This document shows, in pieces, positions 33,009 to 44,696 of a stretch of DNA of 64,000 bases. The notes below the pieces were generated by a model that was not told where the DNA came from, searched no databases, and saw nothing but the letters and a program-made list of their open reading frames with translations. Position 1 is the stretch's first letter, and the number at the start of each line of letters is the position of its first letter. The position numbers and the translations under genes were made by a program. The DNA is from Aurelia coerulea (lineage: Eukaryota; Cnidaria; Scyphozoa; Semaeostomeae; Ulmaridae), in NCBI GenBank assembly GCA_039566865.1, contig CM076955.1:16158501-16222500 (forward strand). The letters are read 5' to 3'.

Positions 33009-33443
33009 AGCAAAAGGCGACTAGAACACAGGGGCTAAGATACAAAAAAATACACAGAGCAATCACAGAGAACAAAGAAAGACAATTCTTATTTTAGCAA
33101 CAATTATTTCCATGTTTTCCTGTGGGTACACTGGAGGAGCTGCAGGGGAATTAAGGTCCAGACACCCAATTTTTCCGAAAGATTGTTGTCGAGGCTCGCA
33201 TTAAAGACCCCTTGCTAACCATGATCCTCTGGGGCGCCAAAGTCGACTGTCGTGTTATTTGAAAGTCGTTTTTGGCCTAAAGTCTCTTTGTTTTGCTTTT
33301 CATTCTGCGCACAAAGGATCATGGTTGACTTGACAATGGGTTTTTAAAAGTGCAATGAAATATTTTCTGAGGAGAGGTGAGCCGGACGTAAGATGCTTTT
33401 AAATTTAGCAAAAGGACGTTGCCAAGGTTTTCAGAGTTGGAGG

Positions 33444-33764
33444 CCCAGGGGGGGGGGTACTTAGTTTATTTGTCCGACGGGGATGTGCCGTTTTTAAGGG
33501 TATCGTTTTCACCAATTTTTTCTAGCACAGGGTATCAAAATGGGGCAATTTTTCTAGAGCAGGTCGTCAAAACATGTCAAAGGGGAATATTCTGCTAGAT
33601 CAGGTCGTTTTTTGGTCAAATTTCATGTTTTTGAGTATACTTTTCACCAATTTTTTCTAGAACAGGTTATCATTTTGAGCGAAAAATTCTAGAGCAGGGT
33701 AAAAAAATTTTTTTTCGTGGGCACACCCCCGTACAAATTTAAGTCAAGTACCCCCCCCCCCGGG
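33444..33764. mobile_element. G-tract-capped hAT-like MITE (copy G4)
   Basis: CCCAGGGGGGGGGTAC … GTACCCCCCCCCCCGGG with the exact direct repeat GTTGGAGG at 33436-33443 and 33765-33772. The interior carries repeated TTTTTTCTAGA.CAGG.T units. Confidence 0.9.
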
Positions 33765-34962
33765 GTTGGAGGGTGTGATCTTGTAAAATTTCCACCAAAG
33801 GATATACGCCCTTCTTTTCACAGGCTACGCCCGCCGGTCACCTCATTTCTCCTTCTCCAGTTCTGGCTCTGCCGCTGACCATGCGCTGACTGAGTGTGCT
33901 GAAAAGAACTCCATTGATGTTGCCATTTTAAAGCTAATTTAGGTCCACTATGCATGCCGCATCCAGGCATGGGACCCTAGTTTAACGTCCCTTCTAAACT
34001 TCCGAAGGGATGCTTCACTTTTTAATTAGAACGTGGGTACTTTTAGGGCGTGGCATATGCTATTCCTTTGTTATCAGAGACCTTCCTCGTGGTCAGTGAC
34101 CGTGTGACCGTGTGACCGTAATGCTTTTCTGAGTCTGGCCTGTCAACTTTCAATCTATCATATCATATCATATCATGCAAAGTCTCTGGTTCATTAATGT
34201 CATCTAATTGCACATGTGTGCGTGTGTCTTCTCTTCAGGGACTTCTTCTTTGAGGTGAAGGAGAAGGAGAGGGAAGGAGAAAAAGGAAGGGAGGCGAAAG
34301 GAGGCTCCGCATTTCTTTTCTTGACCTCATCTCAATCTCACCCCCCCCCCCCCAAAACAGGAGCCAGTGCGTAGAAGAGTGTAGCTTCAGTTTATTGCCT
34401 TTGAATGTTCTTATTTCCGATAATATTTTTTCTCCATAGTCTTGCGAAGTTTTATCTAATTTTGGACAAATTGAGTAATAATTGACCTTTCCGGAGATAC
34501 CGATGCTCTATAAATGGACGGAAACGGCATCGGCACTGCAGGGATTATGGGAAATGAATGACTGCTTCTAGGCACCCGGTTCAGGTCAAACAGATCATGG
34601 CAAAGTGACTGTTTGGTGAGATTGTTCAGACCATTTCGTTGCAGATTCGGCAAGGTAGCAGACAAAGAGGCATTATTTGAGATGGCGAGCAAGTTCTAAT
34701 CTTTCTTGAATTTGCTAAATCCGTTGAGAATGGTCATATTCATGGCGGCACTAAATATTGATGAGGCGTTAGGGCGATTAGAGCTCAGGTGATTATTCAT
34801 CATCGAAGACCTGCTTTTTGTTTGTTAGATTTCTAGGGGGTAAATTTTCTGCTTCAACCTAGAATGATGCCATCGTCAAGCAGAGAACTTAACTGACCCA
34901 CAGGTATGTCAAAGTACTTCATACGGAAAACACTCGGACGCTAACATATCAGATATGTGCGA

Positions 34963-35945
34963 AGCATATGTGTTCATGTTTGCTGTTAAAAACCACTTCT
35001 AGAATGCACAACGAGCGAGTTAGCTCCAGTATGGAATGTAAGTTTTCCGTGCACCGGACAACAAAATTGTCAATGATCAGTGTGCACCAATGGGTGTAGG
35101 TGTACACAGTGTACACTGCACTGGGTAGGAGGCTCATCAATCTAGGGGGTCCAGGGCCATGCTCCCCCGGAATACTTTGGATTTACAACATCTAGAATTA
35201 TGTATGTAGAACGCAATCAAATTTGCATTCCTTTGCCATACTTTTCGGCATGGCCAGTGCAAATGAATTGAGGGCGGACCGAAATTAAGGAATCTGGGGA
35301 CGAAGTCCCCAGGAAATTTTTAAGGAGGCATCCTCTACTTTGGCTTAGAACAGTTCTGGTGATCTCAAATTTGCTGGCACTAAAATAAACCTTGACCATT
35401 TCTAATAACAGTATCTTTAAAGATTAGTATCCCCAGGAAATTGTTGAGTAAGCATCTTTTTTGTTGGCTTTGAGAATGCCTCCATCCAATTGCATCTTTA
35501 CCAGAGACAAAGTGAAAACTTGACATTTCTGACAATGTGCACAAAAAGGCCACAAGGGGATGAGCAAGGTCATAGACTCCAAAAAGATGCTATGCATGCA
35601 GACAGAATTCATAATCAGTATCATTTTGAAGCTCTTTAAAAACCCAAACGATTTCTAAAAGATGAGTGCACCAAAGGAATGAAATTATAGGCTTGTGCAC
35701 CACAGGTTCTTGAACCATTTTGTGCACCAGATTGTGCACCAATTGACCACTCTGTGCACCGGACATGTCCGGTGCACATCACTTTCTTTCCATACTGGAG
35801 TTAGCTACCTGGGTTTCACGGCAAATTTTGCGGCTTACCTTGTTTTTGTTTATGACTTGACAAACTTGGCATGAAATTCCCATTGTCTGCAATCACAAAT
35901 CACTTTGTATGTAGGTGTCAACAAAAAGTAGCGAATCCTCATTAG
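34963..35945. mobile_element. Foldback H element, fragment split by a nested insertion
   Basis: 34963-35025 plus 35807-35945 reads as one arm of the H foldback family (compare 37310-37500: CTCATGTTTGCCCTTAAAG … GGTTTCAGAGAAAATTTTGC … GGTGTCAACAAAAG). A 773-bp element interrupts it at AGTTAGCT. Confidence 0.7.
35026..35798. mobile_element. CCAGTATGGAA hAT-like element, 8-bp target duplication
   Basis: The left end CCAGTATGGAA and the right end TTCCATACTGG are exact inverted ends. The subterminal motif GTGCACCGGACA is near both ends and repeated. The direct repeat AGTTAGCT at 35018-35025 and 35799-35806 is exact, and removing the insert restores the H-element arm seen elsewhere. 773 bp, no transposase ORF. 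Confidence 0.92.
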
Positions 35946-36115
35946 GCCTATTTCTATCTCACATTTACAATTCCAAAGGAGTAAACAAAATATGGTTATA
36001 CCTCAATACTGTAACTTGGTTTACTGTACAGCTACGGGTACATTTATCATCGCAATTTCTTCATTGTAAAGTATTGCTTTGATTGCAACATATCTCTACA
36101 ATCTCTACAATCCAT

Positions 36116-36726
36116 GTCTGAGCAGACCAACAAGGACAGATTTCGTAACACAATAGCATGAGTTGTTTTTGCTGACACCTGAATTCAAAGCGATTAGCGA
36201 TTGCAGACAAAGGATATTCCCTCAACCAGTAATTAAAAACAAACAAAGCCGCAAAAGTTTCTCCGAAACCCAGGTAGCTATCGCGCTCGTTGTGCATTTC
36301 AGAAATTGTTTTTAAGAGCAAACACGAACATATTTCGAAAGAACAAGGATATATCTACACATCTACCACGGGCATTTTATTTCTTTGGTTTAAAAGCTGA
36401 GCGGTAAGTATATTACTCACACCCAAAAAATAAGAGAATTGAGTCACCTCCCAATCGGCTTCTGAACCAAAAAAATTAAATGCCAGAGGCAGATCTGCAG
36501 GTACATCCTTCTTCTTTCGAAATATGCTCTCTTTTCTCTGATAAACAATTTCTGGAATGCACAAAAAGTGAGCTAGCTACCTGGGTTTCAGAGAAACTTT
36601 TGCAGCTTTGGTTGTTTTGAATTACTGGTTGAGAGAATTTCCTTTGTCTGCAATCGCTAATTGAGGCGTCAATCAAAAGCTGCTCATGCTATTGTCTTAC
36701 AAAATGTGTCCTTCCTGAGTAGGCCA
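36116..36726. mobile_element. Foldback H element, copy 1
   Basis: Inverted arms of about 270 bp, starting AGGACAGATTTCGTAACACA and ending TCTTACAAAATGTGTCCT. Shared blocks include GCGATTAGCGATTGCAGAC and ACCCAGGTAGCT. A central asymmetric stretch carries a CACACCCAAAAAATAAGAGA-like motif. No coding signal. Confidence 0.75.
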
Positions 36727-36910
36727 GAAACGCAATGGAGATTTGAAAAGAATGCTGGCTAGTTTCAGGAAGAAGACTTGAATCTAGAAATGCCACCAAC
36801 AAATCCTTTGGTTATGAAGATGTTGTACAAAGCACAGTAGCGCAATGTCAACTTCAATATTTGTTGTGAGTCCCTAGAGACTTCGAACACGTTCTTCTTT
36901 TGAGTTGTGT

Positions 36911-37515
36911 TCACCAGAACAGGCAGATTTTGTAATACAATATCATGAGTTGCTTTTGTTCACACCTCAATTCAAAGCGATTAGCGATTGCAGACAAAGG
37001 AAATTCTCTCAACCAGCAATTCAAAACAAACAAAGCCGCAAAACTTTCTCTGAAACCCAGGTAGCTGGCTCGCTCGCTGTGCATTCCAGAAACTGTTTTT
37101 AAGGGCAAACATGAGCGTAGATCGAAAGAAGAAGGATGCATCTACACATCTGCCGTGGGCATTGTATTTTTTTTGGTACAAAAGCCGTTTAGGAGGCGAT
37201 TCAATTCTCTTATTTTTTTGGGTGTTATCAAAACATTTACTGCTCAGCTTCTGGACCAAAGAAATAAAATGCCTGCGGTAGATGTGAGGATATACCCTTC
37301 TTCTTTCGATCTATGCTCATGTTTGCCCTTAAAGATAATTTCTGGAACGCACAGCTAGCGAGCTAGCTACCTGGGTTTCAGAGAAAATTTTGCGGCTTCG
37401 TTTGTTTTGAATTACTGGTTGAAAGAATTTCCTTTGTCTGTGATCGCTAATCGCTTTGAATTGAGGTGTCAACAAAAGCAACTCGTGCTATTGTATTACA
37501 AAATCTGCCCTTGTT
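36911..37515. mobile_element. Foldback H element, copy 2
   Basis: Same organisation as copy 1, beginning AGGCAGATTTTGTAATACA and ending TGTATTACAAAATCTGCCC. The GCTATTGTATTACAAAATC stretch in the right arm is an unoccupied version of the site filled at 55094. Confidence 0.78.
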
Positions 37516-38059
37516 TGCCAAAATACCTTCACTTTTGTACTTGAAGAAGGCTGTGAAAGTCAAACCCTTGAAAATGAATATTCAAACTTATCTGTATTTG
37601 AGGAAGTTACCAGAATTTATCATGCCATCACTTTTGATATCATGCAATTCAAAAATAATCCATATTCTCGTGAAATTGAAGTCATATTCTCATAATATTT
37701 TGCGGAAAGACCCCCCATCAGTCATGATCATGTGCTTCTTTAAAACGCAAATTCTCCAAAAATGGGGCATTTTCCAACGATCTGAAGGGCCTGGTCATGG
37801 GACCCCCATGTTTGCTCGCTATGCTCGCATTGAGTTTCAGCCCCCCCCCCCCCAATACGAATTTCGTTCCGACGGGCCTGTTCACTATAATCAAAGTAAG
37901 CAGAGAAAGCGAACATTAGACTGATTACAAATTATTGTTATTGACAGACTGATGGACGCTAAAACTTTTTTGAGCAAAAAATATATTGTTGTTGCTGTTG
38001 TTGACATTGTTGTTGTTGTTGTTGTTGCGATAACTGGGACAATTTCGTGAGTCTAGGCA

Positions 38060-40165
38060 AACATTATGGTCGCTTGCGTTGAAGGTGTGAACTCTGTTCT
38101 TCAGGCTGTCGAATCGTTTAGTCTTAAACAGAACTGTATCCTTTATTTTACAAATTCACCCTTGCTGTTATACACTGAATATATTTTCCGTTGTTTTTTA
38201 TTCAGCTTTGATTCGTGTGCTGCATCAAACAAAGATTGATGTGACATTTGCCGCCTGGTGGAAAACCAGCTTCGCAAAATCCCACAATTCATTGTCGAAA
38301 TACGACTCCCTTCCAAGTCACCCAAGGGCGTGCGTTTGCGCCTCTAACGGCAATCCTAGAGGTTTGCTTCGAATTGAAAGTTAAGGCCTTAGTTTTGGAC
38401 GGAGTTTTGGATAAATGATAAATGTCGTGAGTCCTCACGAATTTCAAGGCAACCAAGTACAAATAAAGCCCCAAATTTAAAGTGCATTACGGTAAGAGAA
38501 GCGAAGAGAAGCTTGAAAATGTGTTATCCATGTTTTCATGGTCATTTCAATGGCTTGCGTTATTGTGAATTATCACTCCACATCCCATTTCGATACACAA
38601 CATTTCTGTGGTGGTAACAGATTTAGTTTCCCATGAGGCAAAATAATGGCGTGGTTTCCAGTGTGATGGCTACGGAACATAAGATTCTTAATGTAAATGA
38701 ATTTGGAGTGAAAAACAACCGAATCTGTGAAATGAAGCATTTAGGCCTTGGTAAAGTATAATTGATAGAAATTAAACAGGATAAGAATAATTCTTTTCGA
38801 TCCAGATTGTAATTTTACGGGGTGAACTTCATCAATCCTCTCAGGACCACAAATTTCGCTCGTACAACCGCTTGATAAGAATTATGAGACCAGCAGCGCG
38901 GGTCAACTATTGGGTCCAAAAGTAGCCATGTTTGTCTGGCAACTCTTCAAGTTGACCCTTTCCTCTGATTTTGCTGTGACAGCATTAACAGGATTATGGT
39001 GGAAATGTAGCTCGTTGTTGTGCTTCAGATAAACTTTGGCAGAAGGACAACCAAAACTAAGACGTGTCTTATCAGTTTTCAAATGGATTTTTAACGCCAA
39101 CTGAGCGTAAATATTCTGTGAAAATTAGCAAGTCTCGTCAAAAGAGGATGTCAAAACCTGAATGTGGGGATCGTCGGGGGTTACTCAGATTTGATAGAAG
39201 TTTGATTTTTTCACTCGCTTATAAAAATAATCGATAACGACAGGAAATTTGACGGAACTGTGAAGGCTGATTTCCAGTCAGTGGAATTTTCCGAGCGGGC
39301 GGAATTTCTATTGTATCCGACAGAAAATATCGCCCTGGCATTGAATAGAAAGTTACGGCTGAGCGACCTTTTATTGTCTAAAATTCCGCCCGCTCGGAAA
39401 ATTCCACTGACTGGAAATCCGCCTTAACGCCTTAACGGTACTGCACTCCGAGCTCACTGCAACGAGGCTGTATTCCTCTCACTCAAGAGAAATCTGTCAA
39501 GGCCAAAATAAAGCATAGGCCACAGGAAATCTTTATAACTCTATATCGTTCTATGCACTAAATGGATTGAAAGAAACAGTAGCTTTCTTGGTATCATTCT
39601 ACCGCCTAATATTCTTTTATTTTGAATATATGCAGAACAAAGCGGCCTTCAGGGTATACACCACTTCAATATACAGCCTCGTTTTAGAAAATATTCAAAA
39701 TTCTTTGATACGAACTTTCAGAGGCCGAATTCGGATTTAGCACTCAAACTTTAGTCTAACTGCAAGTTTTTATGTTGCTATCGGTAGTAATCTTGATTTT
39801 ATGGCGATGCAAAGTTTGAAAAAAATGACTCAGGGTGTAAAGTTTCACCCTGAACGATTTTTCACGGTCAAATCCCTTATAAGTTTTTAAACTTCATATC
39901 GTCATAAAATCAACATCACAATTGCCAGCAGTTCAAAATCACGAAACTAGACTAAAGTTTGGGTGCTAGATCCGAATCTGGGCTTGACATTTTCATATGA
40001 ACAATGGAAAGAAATGTTGATACATTTCCAAAACGAGACTTCTATATTGAAGAGGTGTATTGAGAATCATTTTTCCATGAGGAGACGAATTTTTTATGGG
40101 AGAGGATGAAACAATGGACCGAACTTTGAGGGAGTGATTTGTACCAATTTGCCACTCAGCTCATA
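38060..40165. other. Intergenic, mostly featureless; short palindrome at 39263-39425
   Basis: The only clear structure is 39263-39425. Its arms contain ATTTCCAGTCAGTGGAATTT then TCCGAGCGGGCGGAATTT and fold back to a GCCTT end, 163 bp in all. Otherwise there is no ORF or repeat I can support. Confidence 0.5.
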
Positions 40166-40167
40166 GT

Positions 40168-40345
40168 GGGGAATGGCTAAGTAAGTGGTAGCACGCTTGA
40201 CTGCAAATCTGAAGATTTGTGGTTTGAGCCCGCCCGGCCGAGAAGAGCGAGTGTGGTCACATCAAGAGAAGGGACTAGAATGCTGCATCGCAAACCTTAG
40301 CTTCTCCGTCCTTATATCCTAATAAACTACCTTCTGGTGTTACGT
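40168..40345 (+). mobile_element. tRNA-derived SINE family 1, copy A
   Basis: The head resembles a tRNA with an A box (TGGCTAAGTAAGTGG) and a worn B box (GGTTTGAGCCC). The body GTGGTCACATC … CTTAGCTTCTCCGTCC is shared with 54045-54260. Probably a dead copy because the B box is mutated. Confidence 0.7.
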
Positions 40346-41427
40346 AGAAATATAGAAAGAAGCCCACAACAAACCCACAATCCTTTTGTGTAGTTGAAGG
40401 TTTGTAAGATACTGCTAGAACACGTTACTTTATGCCAACTATGTACCAGAGATTATTTCGGCACGAGCATTGAAACACAGGCAAAACTTGTATCTTATAG
40501 GTCTGAAACCCCTTAGATCGTTCAATGATGCCCGCCAAAAAGCGTTAAAAGTTAGCATTGTCTTACAGAGAAGATACTGACACTTATTTCTGCAAAATGT
40601 AGCATTCTCCTTAATTCATGCAAATTTCCATGAGAAACTTACAGAGTTGAAACCAAAGACAATCCATACAAGGTAAGTTATTAAACAGCTTTCCATGGAA
40701 ACAAGTTTGTTTACTCTTTACGCCTTTTTATGTCATGCGAAAGGTTTTTAGGGTTCTTTGATTGGAGAATTTTGAATTATGCTACTATTTTTCTCTCATT
40801 CAAACCGTTGATGGTCTTGATGATTTGTTGTGAACAGTGCCAAACGAAAATATTTAGCAAATAACTCTGTTATCGAGCGTAATTTTGAGAGCAAACTGGC
40901 CAAAATGTTTGAACGATTTCCTGAGGAATAGCTAGAAACAACAACAGTGAATCACTGGGTGAAAAACTTGGTTCCTTTCACCGAACTGACGTCATGGATA
41001 GATTGCATTATTGCTTGTTTTGAAATCGCCTGGCTGAATTTATATTTGTTGGCGAATCACGTGCCCAGCCTCGTGTTCAACAATGCTGAGCTACAGACCC
41101 CCTGAACGCAAATCATAATTCGTCCATAGAAATTGGACAGCTTCTTTCGTAAACTTCGACTCACAAATGGATAAGAGACAAAAGCGTTTCGGATCAGCAC
41201 TTAAATTCAATTTCCTTGAGTTTTCACTTTGTTCATGCTTGAAAGCCACAGGAAAAATACAGTTGATTAGAGATAAGAGCCAATATGTGCACATTTTGAG
41301 CAGTTGTGAAGGAATGTCACATAGAATAGGTTGTGTGCAAGTGCAACGAAGATTTGATGCCGTCGTCACGATTTGCATTGATACATATTCAAGACTCATT
41401 TTATCTTCTTCATAAAGAAATTCGTTT
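40346..41427. other. Upstream region of sulfotransferase gene 1
   Basis: No repeat or second gene is supported. A promoter and 5' UTR must lie here, but I see no decisive TATA or initiator. Confidence 0.4.
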
Positions 41428-42642
41428 ATGGCAGCCGCAAAAGATATAACGCGGCGAGATATCGCCAAATTTATTCTGACATGTTTCGCGTTCATGTTTC
41501 TGATTTCGTATCTTCTTCGCGGGAAGTTGTTGCTTGCACAACAAGGTGGAGCCAGCACGAAACAAGGCATTGCTTATTTATGTTTGACCAAGGCTTGTTT
41601 TGAGAAACATGCAGCAAGGATGGAGTTGAAATTACGAGCAGGAGCGCAACTTCCTCATGACGAAATGGATCGAACAGAGCTTGGATTCAAGGCGAGTCGA
41701 CACTTGCAAAGCAAAGTTGCGAATAACGACAATTTGATTGCTCAGAATTACGTCACGCAATCAGAACAAAGGGCGACTTCGAAGAGTGATGAGAATTTAA
41801 AGTTCAATGAAGTTTCAGACTCAAGAAAAGGAGGAGGCAAAAACTTACTGCAGAGGTTGCCTAATGCCCTGATAATAGGTGTGAAGAAAGGAGGCACAAA
41901 GGCCCTTCTTGTATTCCTCAGAGTGCATCCTGACATCCAAGCATGCAACAAAGAGGTGCATTTCTTTGACAAGAATTACCAGAAGGGTATTCAGTGGTAC
42001 AAACGACGCATGCCGCGTTCATACCCGAATGAAATTACGTTAGAGAAGAGTCCACGCTATTTCGTCGATCAACATGTTCCGAAGAGAGTGTACGAAATGT
42101 CTCCTTCCATCAAATTATTGATTATTTTACGAGACCCAGTAAAACGAGCAATTTCCGATTATGCTCATATGAAAACTCGAAAGAAAAAGTACCTTATGAA
42201 GAAAGACATCGAGGAAATTCTTTGGAACAACAAAACCGGCAAATTTAATAGCAGTGCGCAATTTTTACGGAATGGCCTTTACGCAGTATTCCTAAAGCGA
42301 TGGCTTCGATATTTTCCTCGAGAACAAATCCACATTGTAAACGGCGATGAATTCATCAAGCGGCCGGGTAGCGAGGTCATGAAAGTACAAAAATTTCTGA
42401 ACCTTGATATGCAGATTGATGAAACAGACTTTGTTTATAACAAAACAAAACAATTCTATTGTATAAAGAACAAGTTCATCGACAGGCGAACTACACGACA
42501 CAAAGATTCGATTTGTTTGGGCAAATCCAAGGGACGTAAACATCCCTATGTTTCGCAAAAAACACTGCAGGCTATTCGCGAATTCTACAGGCCGCATAAT
42601 GAGGAATTATACAAGCTTGTTGGGATCAACTTTGGCTGGTAA
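41428..42642 (+). CDS. Heparan sulfate glucosaminyl 3-O-sulfotransferase-like, intronless
   Basis: 404 codons, single exon. This is a type II Golgi membrane protein: a short cytosolic tail (MAAAKDITRRDIAK), one membrane segment at about residues 13-30 (FILTCFAFMFLISYLL), a stem to about 142, then the sulfotransferase domain. The 5'-phosphosulfate loop is at 151-158 (GVKKGGTK). The catalytic region KEVHFFDK has Glu176 as probable base. A MEKTP-like LEKSPRYF follows, with the 3'-phosphate motif ILRDPVKRAISDY near 233-245 and a Cys pair FYC…ICLG enclosing the usual HS3ST disulfide loop. It would transfer sulfate from PAPS to the 3-OH of glucosamine in heparan sulfate. Vertebrate HS3ST1 and HS3ST5 coding regions are also intronless. 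The exact subtype is not assignable. Confidence 0.9.
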   Translation: MAAAKDITRRDIAKFILTCFAFMFLISYLLRGKLLLAQQGGASTKQGIAYLCLTKACFEKHAARMELKLRAGAQLPHDEMDRTELGFKASRHLQSKVANNDNLIAQNYVTQSEQRATSKSDENLKFNEVSDSRKGGGKNLLQRLPNALIIGVKKGGTKALLVFLRVHPDIQACNKEVHFFDKNYQKGIQWYKRRMPRSYPNEITLEKSPRYFVDQHVPKRVYEMSPSIKLLIILRDPVKRAISDYAHMKTRKKKYLMKKDIEEILWNNKTGKFNSSAQFLRNGLYAVFLKRWLRYFPREQIHIVNGDEFIKRPGSEVMKVQKFLNLDMQIDETDFVYNKTKQFYCIKNKFIDRRTTRHKDSICLGKSKGRKHPYVSQKTLQAIREFYRPHNEELYKLVGINFGW

Positions 42643-42861
42643 ATGGGCAATAATTCGTTTTTTATTCTTGTATATAATACACCACAGTACATCAGTATAG
42701 AAACTTAGATTTGGCCACGTATTTATTGAAACCAAATGTAGATGTAAATAGCGAGTGAATAGTTGACATAGTTTTAATAGGTAGATGTGTTCACCAGGCG
42801 AACACATACATATTCAATTATATTTTAGAGTTGTTTTATAACCAAGCAAACGTGACAAACA

Positions 42862-43229
42862 TATTAAGTCCCCGCATATAAGAACCTACAAAGGTAAGAA
42901 CCAAGATGCTGTTTTTCCTAACTTATGCACCTTGTAATTAAGAACCTGTTTCAGTTTGATGAAAAATAAGTTCTTAATGCAGGCGTAGCAAAGTTGATTT
43001 TGGAGCCCCAGTTGGCTGTTAAAGAGTTTAAATCTCCTCCCCTGCTGTAATAACTTTGCGAAAACAAATAACAGCAGGGCTGAGCATCTTTTGTGAAGAT
43101 TCTAAAGGGCCTACGCAAAGAGGCACTCTTCAAATAAGAACCTTTGGTCTTAGTACCTTTAAAATAGGAATCTATTTCAGCCTGGCCTGGCTGTCAAAAA
43201 CGTAGGTTCTAAAATGCGGGGATTTACTG
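42862..43229. mobile_element. CAGTAAATCCCCGCA TIR element, copy B
   Basis: Inverse of the copy at 13586-13989. The right end GCGGGGATTTACTG is intact; the left end (AAGTCCCCGCATATAAG) is worn. The interior AAGAACCTGTTTCAGTTTGA and TTTGTGAAGATTCTAAA blocks are shared. Confidence 0.7.
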
Positions 43230-43299
43230 TATTCAAGTTTTTAAATGCTGCCAGTAAGGGAGTGGGCAAATGAAGGTATACGATAGAACTTTTACGGAA

Positions 43300-43760
43300 C
43301 TTTTAGATCTTGTCATCAAACAATATTTGTCATTCTGGTCATTCATTGGTCAGTTCAGTCACCCCCATCAAATGTAGTTTTTCACTGTTTTATATTGTCG
43401 AAAAAGCAAAGATTGTCTTGACAAACACTCCGGTTTTGCCTGTGAGGTGAAAAGGGATTGGCAATCGCATCAGCAAGGTACTATAAACTAAGGAATATCC
43501 GGGTCAAATATTATTTGTCCGTTCAGCAATCCCAGTCAAACATTTTTGGCATTATTTCATTCGGTGGAAGTAGCAAACAGTGGTAGGCAAACATCAGAGC
43601 TTTGCCTGGAAGGCAATGGGCAATCACATCAAGAAGGTATTATAAATTTATCAGATTTTTTTTGGCAAACATCGTTTGTTCATTTAGTTACCCCTCTCAA
43701 GTTACAAGTCAAACAGTGTTTGACAAAATCGAAATTTGCGCGAGAAGTAATCAGCGAATT
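43300..43760. repeat. Degenerate tandem repeat, about 190-bp period
   Basis: Two to three diverged units sharing GGCAAT.CGCATCA..AAGGTA.TATAAA and a GTCAAACA-type motif, with spacing near 190 bp. Two overlapping ORFs here follow from this repeat. Not recognised as a known family. Confidence 0.35.
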
Positions 43761-44239
43761 GCGCAAACAACATGCCAAAAGCTTGCTTGTCAAGCATTAT
43801 TGTGTCAGTCTATCCAGACCTTCAAACATTGTTTTTAATTATAGTTAAAAAATCAAACATTGTTTGAAGAAGGTAAAAAGGGTCGAGATCTGTTGGTGCA
43901 GAAGAAGTTGTTGTTGGATATTTTGAAAACGATAGTCGACGTTGCTTTTCACAAGCAGCAATTGTTAGTGAAACAATGTATAGCTTAACCCAAAGTACAA
44001 ACAATTAGCAAAAGAACCCAATATTTTCAATACTTTCTGGAAGTTTTCAGTGTATTGGAAATATTCGCAGGTATTTTTATTTTTACAAGTAAGGATATTG
44101 TGCAAGCAAACAAATGTCCTTTAGCTGACGAAAAGCTTCTTTACAAAGCAACATGAAGCTAAGAAATTAGGGTAGTGGCGGACCCTGAATTTGCCGATGA
44201 AATGGAGTTTTCTTTGCTTTGATATTTGAAATGCTGACA

Positions 44240-44696
44240 CCTAGGGGGGGGGGGGTACTCTGGTATATTCAGGATAGGGATGCTCAGGTTACTTTTTTGG
44301 GTCTAAAATTTAGGCAAGGATTATTTTTTTGGGTCAATGATTTGTACAGTTATTTTTTTGGGTTCAAGAAATTCTGGCTTACTTTTTTGGGTCTCAAATA
44401 TGAGAAAAAGTAAAAAAATCGGGGAAAATATAATTTACAAACAAAATTAGAGTCAAGTAACAGTACTAAAATAAAAAAACATAAATATCCAAACACACTA
44501 TGAGAAATCTAATCAGTTAGGGCATTTTTATGCAGATTTAAGATACTCACTTCATAACTTTTGGGTATGTAAGGTCAGAAAAATTATTTTTTTGGGTCTA
44601 TTTTCATGCTAGAAATTACTTTTTTGGGTTGATGCGTTGTACCCCAGCCTGAGCACCCCTATCCTAAATATACCTGAGTACCCCCCCCCCCCTGGG
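44240..44696. mobile_element. G-tract-capped hAT-like MITE (copy G5)
   Basis: CCTAGGGGGGGG … CCCCCCTGGG with the exact direct repeat TGCTGACA at 44232-44239 and 44697-44704. The interior TTACTTTTTTGGGTC units and the whole backbone match the element at 24890-25322 in reverse orientation. Confidence 0.92.

Noticed and set aside
35026..35798. Possible coding hAT transposase
   Set aside because: Only ORFs under 70 codons with no dimerisation domain or catalytic signature; a nonautonomous element.
41091..41570. 159-codon minus-strand ORF at the start of sulfotransferase gene 1
   Set aside because: Antisense shadow of the plus-strand gene and its leader; no homology.
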